Source: Actinomadura craniellae (GTDB lineage Bacteria; Actinomycetota; Actinomycetes; Streptosporangiales; Streptosporangiaceae). From it: 64,000 nucleotides of DNA. The stretch's first letter is position 1; each line of letters starts with the position of its first letter. Shown here in pieces: positions 56,359-64,000 of the stretch. The position numbers were made by a program, and so were the translations under genes. A model generated the notes under the pieces. The model saw only the letters and a program-made list of their open reading frames with translations, was not told where the DNA came from and did not search any database. The DNA lies in contig NZ_QLYX01000001.1 of NCBI RefSeq assembly GCF_003289645.1, positions 62,001 through 126,000 of the forward strand, read 5' to 3'.

Positions 56359-58803
56359 TCAGCGCAGTTCGACGCCGATGACGCAGGTGTCGTCGTCGGT
56401 GTCGGAGTTGCTGTGCGTGAGCAGGTGGTCCAGCCGCTGCTCCAGCGGCACGGCCGCCGCCCCCTCCGCGGTGGTCAGCAGGCGGTTCAGCGACTCGTCG
56501 AGGGAGCCGTCCCGGCGCTCCACCAGGCCGTCGGTGTACATCAGCAGGACGTCCCCGGCCTCCAGCGTCAGCCGCTCCTCGCCGTACTCGGCCTCGTCCA
56601 GCGCGCCGAGGATCAGGCCGCCGACCATCGGCAGGCCGGCCGTCCGGCCGCCGCGGAGCAGCACGGGCGGCAGGTGCCCGGCCCGCGCCCAGCGCAGCAC
56701 CCGGGTCTCCGGGTCGTAGAGGGCGCACAGCGCGGTGGCGGTGACGTTGTCGGTCAGGTGGCAGGTGACCAGGTTGAGCCAGGCCAGCAACTGGCCGGGG
56801 CCGGCGCCGGTGGCGGCCAGGCCGCGCAGCGCGTTGCGCAGCACGACCATCCCGGTGGCGGCCTCGATGCCGTGCCCGGCGACGTCGCCGATGCTCAGCA
56901 GCACCTCCCCGGACGGCAAGACCACGGTGTCGTACCAGTCGCCGCCGACCAGGTGGTCGCTCTCGGCCGGCCGGTAGCGGACGGAGACGCGCAGGTCGGA
57001 GACGTCGAACGGCCCCCGGGTGGGCGGCATGATGGCGTGCTGCAACTGCCGGGCCAGCCGGTTGCGCTCGGCCGCCTGCTGCTCGGTGTGGGCGAGCCGG
57101 TCCCGGGTGGCGGCCAGCGCCACCTCCGTCCAGTGCTGGGCCGAGATGTCCTGGTAGGCGCCGCGTGTCGCGAGCAGGTGCCCGCCCTCGTCCAGGACGG
57201 GTTCGGCGACGACCCGGATGTGCCGGGTGACCCCGTCGGGGCGCTGCAACCGGAACGCGGCGGAGGCGGGCCGCCGGTGGTGCAGCAGGGCGCGCAGGAA
57301 CCGGCCGATGTCGTTGCCGTCGTCGGGGTGGGCGTGCCCGGGCAGGCCGGCCAGCGGGACGGGCGGCGCCGTGGGCGGCAGCCCGTACAGGTCGAAGAGC
57401 TGGTCGTTCCAGGTGATCTCGCCGGTGAGGGCGTTCTCCTCGAACCCGCCGATGCGGCCCAGCCGCTGGGCGTGCTGGAGCAGGCTGGCCAGCCGGGCCG
57501 CCTCGTCCTGCACCCGCCAGATGAGCAGCACGCTGTCGCCGTGCCGGCTGACGCTGATCCCGGCGACGGCGGTCAGCGGCACCTCGTCCACCAGCGCGGT
57601 CAGCGCCATCCGCTCGGCGCGGAACGGCTCGCCGGTGGCGTGGACCCGCTCGACCTTGTCGAACAGCCCGCCTCCGTCGGCGGCCAGCGGGTACGCCTCC
57701 AGCAGCAGCGTCCCGGCGAGGACGCCGCGCGGGCGGCCGGCCGGGTCCACGAAACGGGCGTTGATGTGGTGGATGCGGAAGTCGGCGAGCCGCCCGTTGG
57801 CGTCCAGGTGCGGCCGGAGCACCAGGGCGGGGTCGTGCAGGCCGTCGGTGAGGTCGACGAGTTCCACCAGGTCGCGGGGCGGCGCGGGCAGGGCGGTGCC
57901 GCAGGCGGGACGGGTCTCCAGGGCGTGCGCGCACAGCTCGGCCAGGGCCTCGATCTGCCGCTCGACCCGCGGCGGCTGCGGCTCCAGCGGCTCCGGCCAG
58001 CAGATCTCCAGGACGCCGATGATGCGCCCGCCGGTGCCCGCGGGCACGGTCACCCGGCCGCCGCCGGGGACCTCGCGGTGCCCGACCGAGGGCAACCCGG
58101 ACTCGGCGAGGGACGGGAACCACACCGCGCGCCGCTCCAGCAGGGCCCGGCGGGCCGGGGTGGCGACGCCCGGCGGGACGTAACGCCACCGCCCGGCCTC
58201 GCCGGCGGGGAACCCGGCGCAGCCGGCGAGGGCGAGGGACTCGTCGGGCCCGGCGGCCCAGACGGCGACCGCCGTGGCGCCCAGCGGGGCCAGCGCGTTC
58301 TGCAGCAGGGACTCGGCGACCGCCTGCGCGTCGCCGGCGGCCAGGGCGCCGCTCTCGGCGGTGCGCAGCCGCACCCCCAGGGAGGGGTCATCGGCGGCGG
58401 TCCGCTCCAGGAAGGTGCGGGTGACCTCGGCGAGGCGGTCGTGCGCCGCCTGGTTGACGATCTCGGCGGCCAGCTCCAGCGGGGACACGTTGGACTGCCC
58501 GGCGAGGGAGTCGAGCTGCCGGGCCGCCTCCGCCGGGCCGCAGCGCAGCCGCTCCACCAGGACGCCCTTGGCGAGCTCGATCACGCCGCGCCCGTCGGCC
58601 GCGGCGTGCGCCTGCCGCACCTCCAGGCGCAGCCGCTCCACGGTGGCCGCCAACCGGCCCAGGCTGGGCAGCGCCGGGGCACCGCTCCCGGCCGGCAGCC
58701 CCGGGACGGGGCTGCCGGGCGTGTCCCCCGCCGGGGCTCCGGGGGCGTCGCCGGGCGGCCGGTCCTCGGCCGCGGGCTCGCCGGGCCGCCGGGAAGAGTG
58801 CAC
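56359..58803 (-). CDS. ANTAR-GAF-PAS-PAS-SpoIIE serine phosphatase
   Basis: An 814-residue cytoplasmic signalling protein. Order: a Pro/Gly-rich N-terminus, an ANTAR-like RNA-binding helical domain (about 50-115: ADGRGVIELAKGVLVERLRC), a GAF-like sensor (about 130-300), two PAS modules (about 320-440 and 440-560, the second with GGFEENALTGEITWNDQLFD), and a PP2C/SpoIIE phosphatase (about 595-814) with VGGDWYDTVVLPSG, SIGDVAGHGIEAAT and LLMYTDGLVERRDG. It probably dephosphorylates an anti-anti-sigma factor, though no STAS or RsbW gene is nearby. It starts 46 nt after the poly-HAMP kinase stop, same strand. Confidence 0.9.
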   Translation of the reverse strand: MHSSRRPGEPAAEDRPPGDAPGAPAGDTPGSPVPGLPAGSGAPALPSLGRLAATVERLRLEVRQAHAAADGRGVIELAKGVLVERLRCGPAEAARQLDSLAGQSNVSPLELAAEIVNQAAHDRLAEVTRTFLERTAADDPSLGVRLRTAESGALAAGDAQAVAESLLQNALAPLGATAVAVWAAGPDESLALAGCAGFPAGEAGRWRYVPPGVATPARRALLERRAVWFPSLAESGLPSVGHREVPGGGRVTVPAGTGGRIIGVLEICWPEPLEPQPPRVERQIEALAELCAHALETRPACGTALPAPPRDLVELVDLTDGLHDPALVLRPHLDANGRLADFRIHHINARFVDPAGRPRGVLAGTLLLEAYPLAADGGGLFDKVERVHATGEPFRAERMALTALVDEVPLTAVAGISVSRHGDSVLLIWRVQDEAARLASLLQHAQRLGRIGGFEENALTGEITWNDQLFDLYGLPPTAPPVPLAGLPGHAHPDDGNDIGRFLRALLHHRRPASAAFRLQRPDGVTRHIRVVAEPVLDEGGHLLATRGAYQDISAQHWTEVALAATRDRLAHTEQQAAERNRLARQLQHAIMPPTRGPFDVSDLRVSVRYRPAESDHLVGGDWYDTVVLPSGEVLLSIGDVAGHGIEAATGMVVLRNALRGLAATGAGPGQLLAWLNLVTCHLTDNVTATALCALYDPETRVLRWARAGHLPPVLLRGGRTAGLPMVGGLILGALDEAEYGEERLTLEAGDVLLMYTDGLVERRDGSLDESLNRLLTTAEGAAAVPLEQRLDHLLTHSNSDTDDDTCVIGVELR

Positions 58804-58849
58804 TGGGCTTGCTCCTTGCCAGGAAGGGGACGGGTCGGGCGGTCGCGGC

Positions 58850-63427
<4,578 letters not shown>

Positions 63428-63648
63428 GCCGGTCCGGCCGGCTCCGCCCGTGCGAGCGTTTGCCCTGGGGCAAATGTATGGACCGTTGCGAGGCTACCCG
63501 ACCTCCCAGGACGGTCGTCCCGCCGTCGCGTACCGATCCCGCACCGGTTTCCCCGGGGCCGGGGCGTGCCCCCGACGGGGAGATTCCGCCGGCGGTGCCC
63601 GCGTGAAACGATCGTGGCGGAACCGGACGCCGGGAGGGTGAGGGGACG

Positions 63649-64000
63649 ATGAGCGTACCGAACGTCACGTTAAACAACGAGGTCACGATGCCGCAGCTCG
63701 GGTTCGGGGTGTGGCTGATGGACGACGCCGAGGCCGCGGAGTCGGTGGTGACCGCGCTCCGGGCCGGGTACCGCAGCGTGGACACCGCGATGATCTACCG
63801 CAACGAGGAGGGGACGGGCCGGGCGCTGCGCGCCTCCGGCGTCCCGCGCGCGGAGGTGTTCGTCACCACCAAGGTGTGGAACACCGACCAGGGCCACGAC
63901 CCCGCGCTGCGGGCGTTCGACGCCAGCATGGCCCGGCTCGGGCTGGACGTGCTGGACCTCTACCTGATCCACTGGCCGGCGCCCGCCCAGGACCGGTACG
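63649..64000 (+). CDS. Aldo/keto reductase, 3' end cut by window
   Basis: The first 117 residues of an AKR-family oxidoreductase. [15 protein letters not shown] is the family opening; [20 protein letters not shown] carries the catalytic Asp and Tyr of the DxxxxY motif; VFVTTKVWN has the catalytic Lys; [12 protein letters not shown] has the catalytic His. It resembles 2,5-diketo-gluconate reductase-type enzymes that reduce aldehydes or ketones with NADPH. The ATG at 63649 follows GGGAGG with a second AGGGG nearer. Divergent from the poly-HAMP kinase across a 221-bp gap. Confidence 0.92.
   Translation, partial: MSVPNVTLNNEVTMPQLGFGVWLMDDAEAAESVVTALRAGYRSVDTAMIYRNEEGTGRALRASGVPRAEVFVTTKVWNTDQGHDPALRAFDASMARLGLDVLDLYLIHWPAPAQDRY

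Overview
The window is very GC-rich DNA with GTG and TTG starts, ATGA/GTGA gene overlaps, ANTAR-SpoIIE phosphatases, LAL-type LuxR regulators, XRE regulators and a secreted RHS protein. This points to an actinomycete, perhaps a Streptosporangiales/Actinomadura-like genus. That placement is inferred from gene style only. No tRNA, rRNA or CRISPR array was recognised. Two genes are cut by the window edges: a GMC oxidoreductase at the left and an aldo/keto reductase at the right.

Region 1 (1-5.9 kb) holds a GMC (cholesterol-oxidase-like) oxidoreductase, an alpha/beta hydrolase with a cysteine nucleophile, and a large LuxR/ATPase regulator, all on the minus strand. Region 2 (5.9-30.2 kb) is a complete L-rhamnose locus of two divergent operons around a LacI-type repressor. 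The minus operon is repressor-lutA-lutB-lutC-rhaB, with every junction overlapping. The plus operon encodes an ABC importer (ATPase, two permeases, lipoprotein), rhamnose mutarotase, rhamnose isomerase, a fused rhamnulose-1-phosphate aldolase/lactaldehyde dehydrogenase, an arabinose-isomerase-fold protein, and three exported rhamnosidase-type enzymes. Together they can carry rhamnosides to DHAP and, through lactaldehyde and lactate, to pyruvate. An MHS-type transporter with its own promoter closes the region.

Region 3 (32.1-39.35 kb) is accessory. It starts with a 44-residue CxxCxGxG zinc-knuckle microprotein overlapping an isoaspartyl-type methyltransferase. Next comes a four-gene minus-strand unit: a fusion of two P-loop kinases and a nucleotidyltransferase, an APH-like kinase, an SDR and a Nudix protein. 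A divergent XRE/TPR regulator faces it. The four genes plus regulator lie between two decayed DUF6879 fragments. This is the best candidate for an undescribed system.

Region 4 (39.4-53.1 kb) is a polymorphic-toxin locus. It has an orphan inverted RHS fragment, lipoproteins, an orphan SUKH immunity gene, a quinone reductase, a Crp/GlxR-like site, and a secreted ~3,000-residue RHS protein. The RHS gene has a frameshift near its 5' end and an AT-richer C-terminal nuclease module whose stop overlaps a second SUKH immunity gene.

Region 5 (53.2-64 kb) carries hmp and nsrR with candidate operators, a VOC protein, a VapBC module, an ANTAR-GAF-PAS-SpoIIE phosphatase, and a very long poly-HAMP hybrid histidine kinase.
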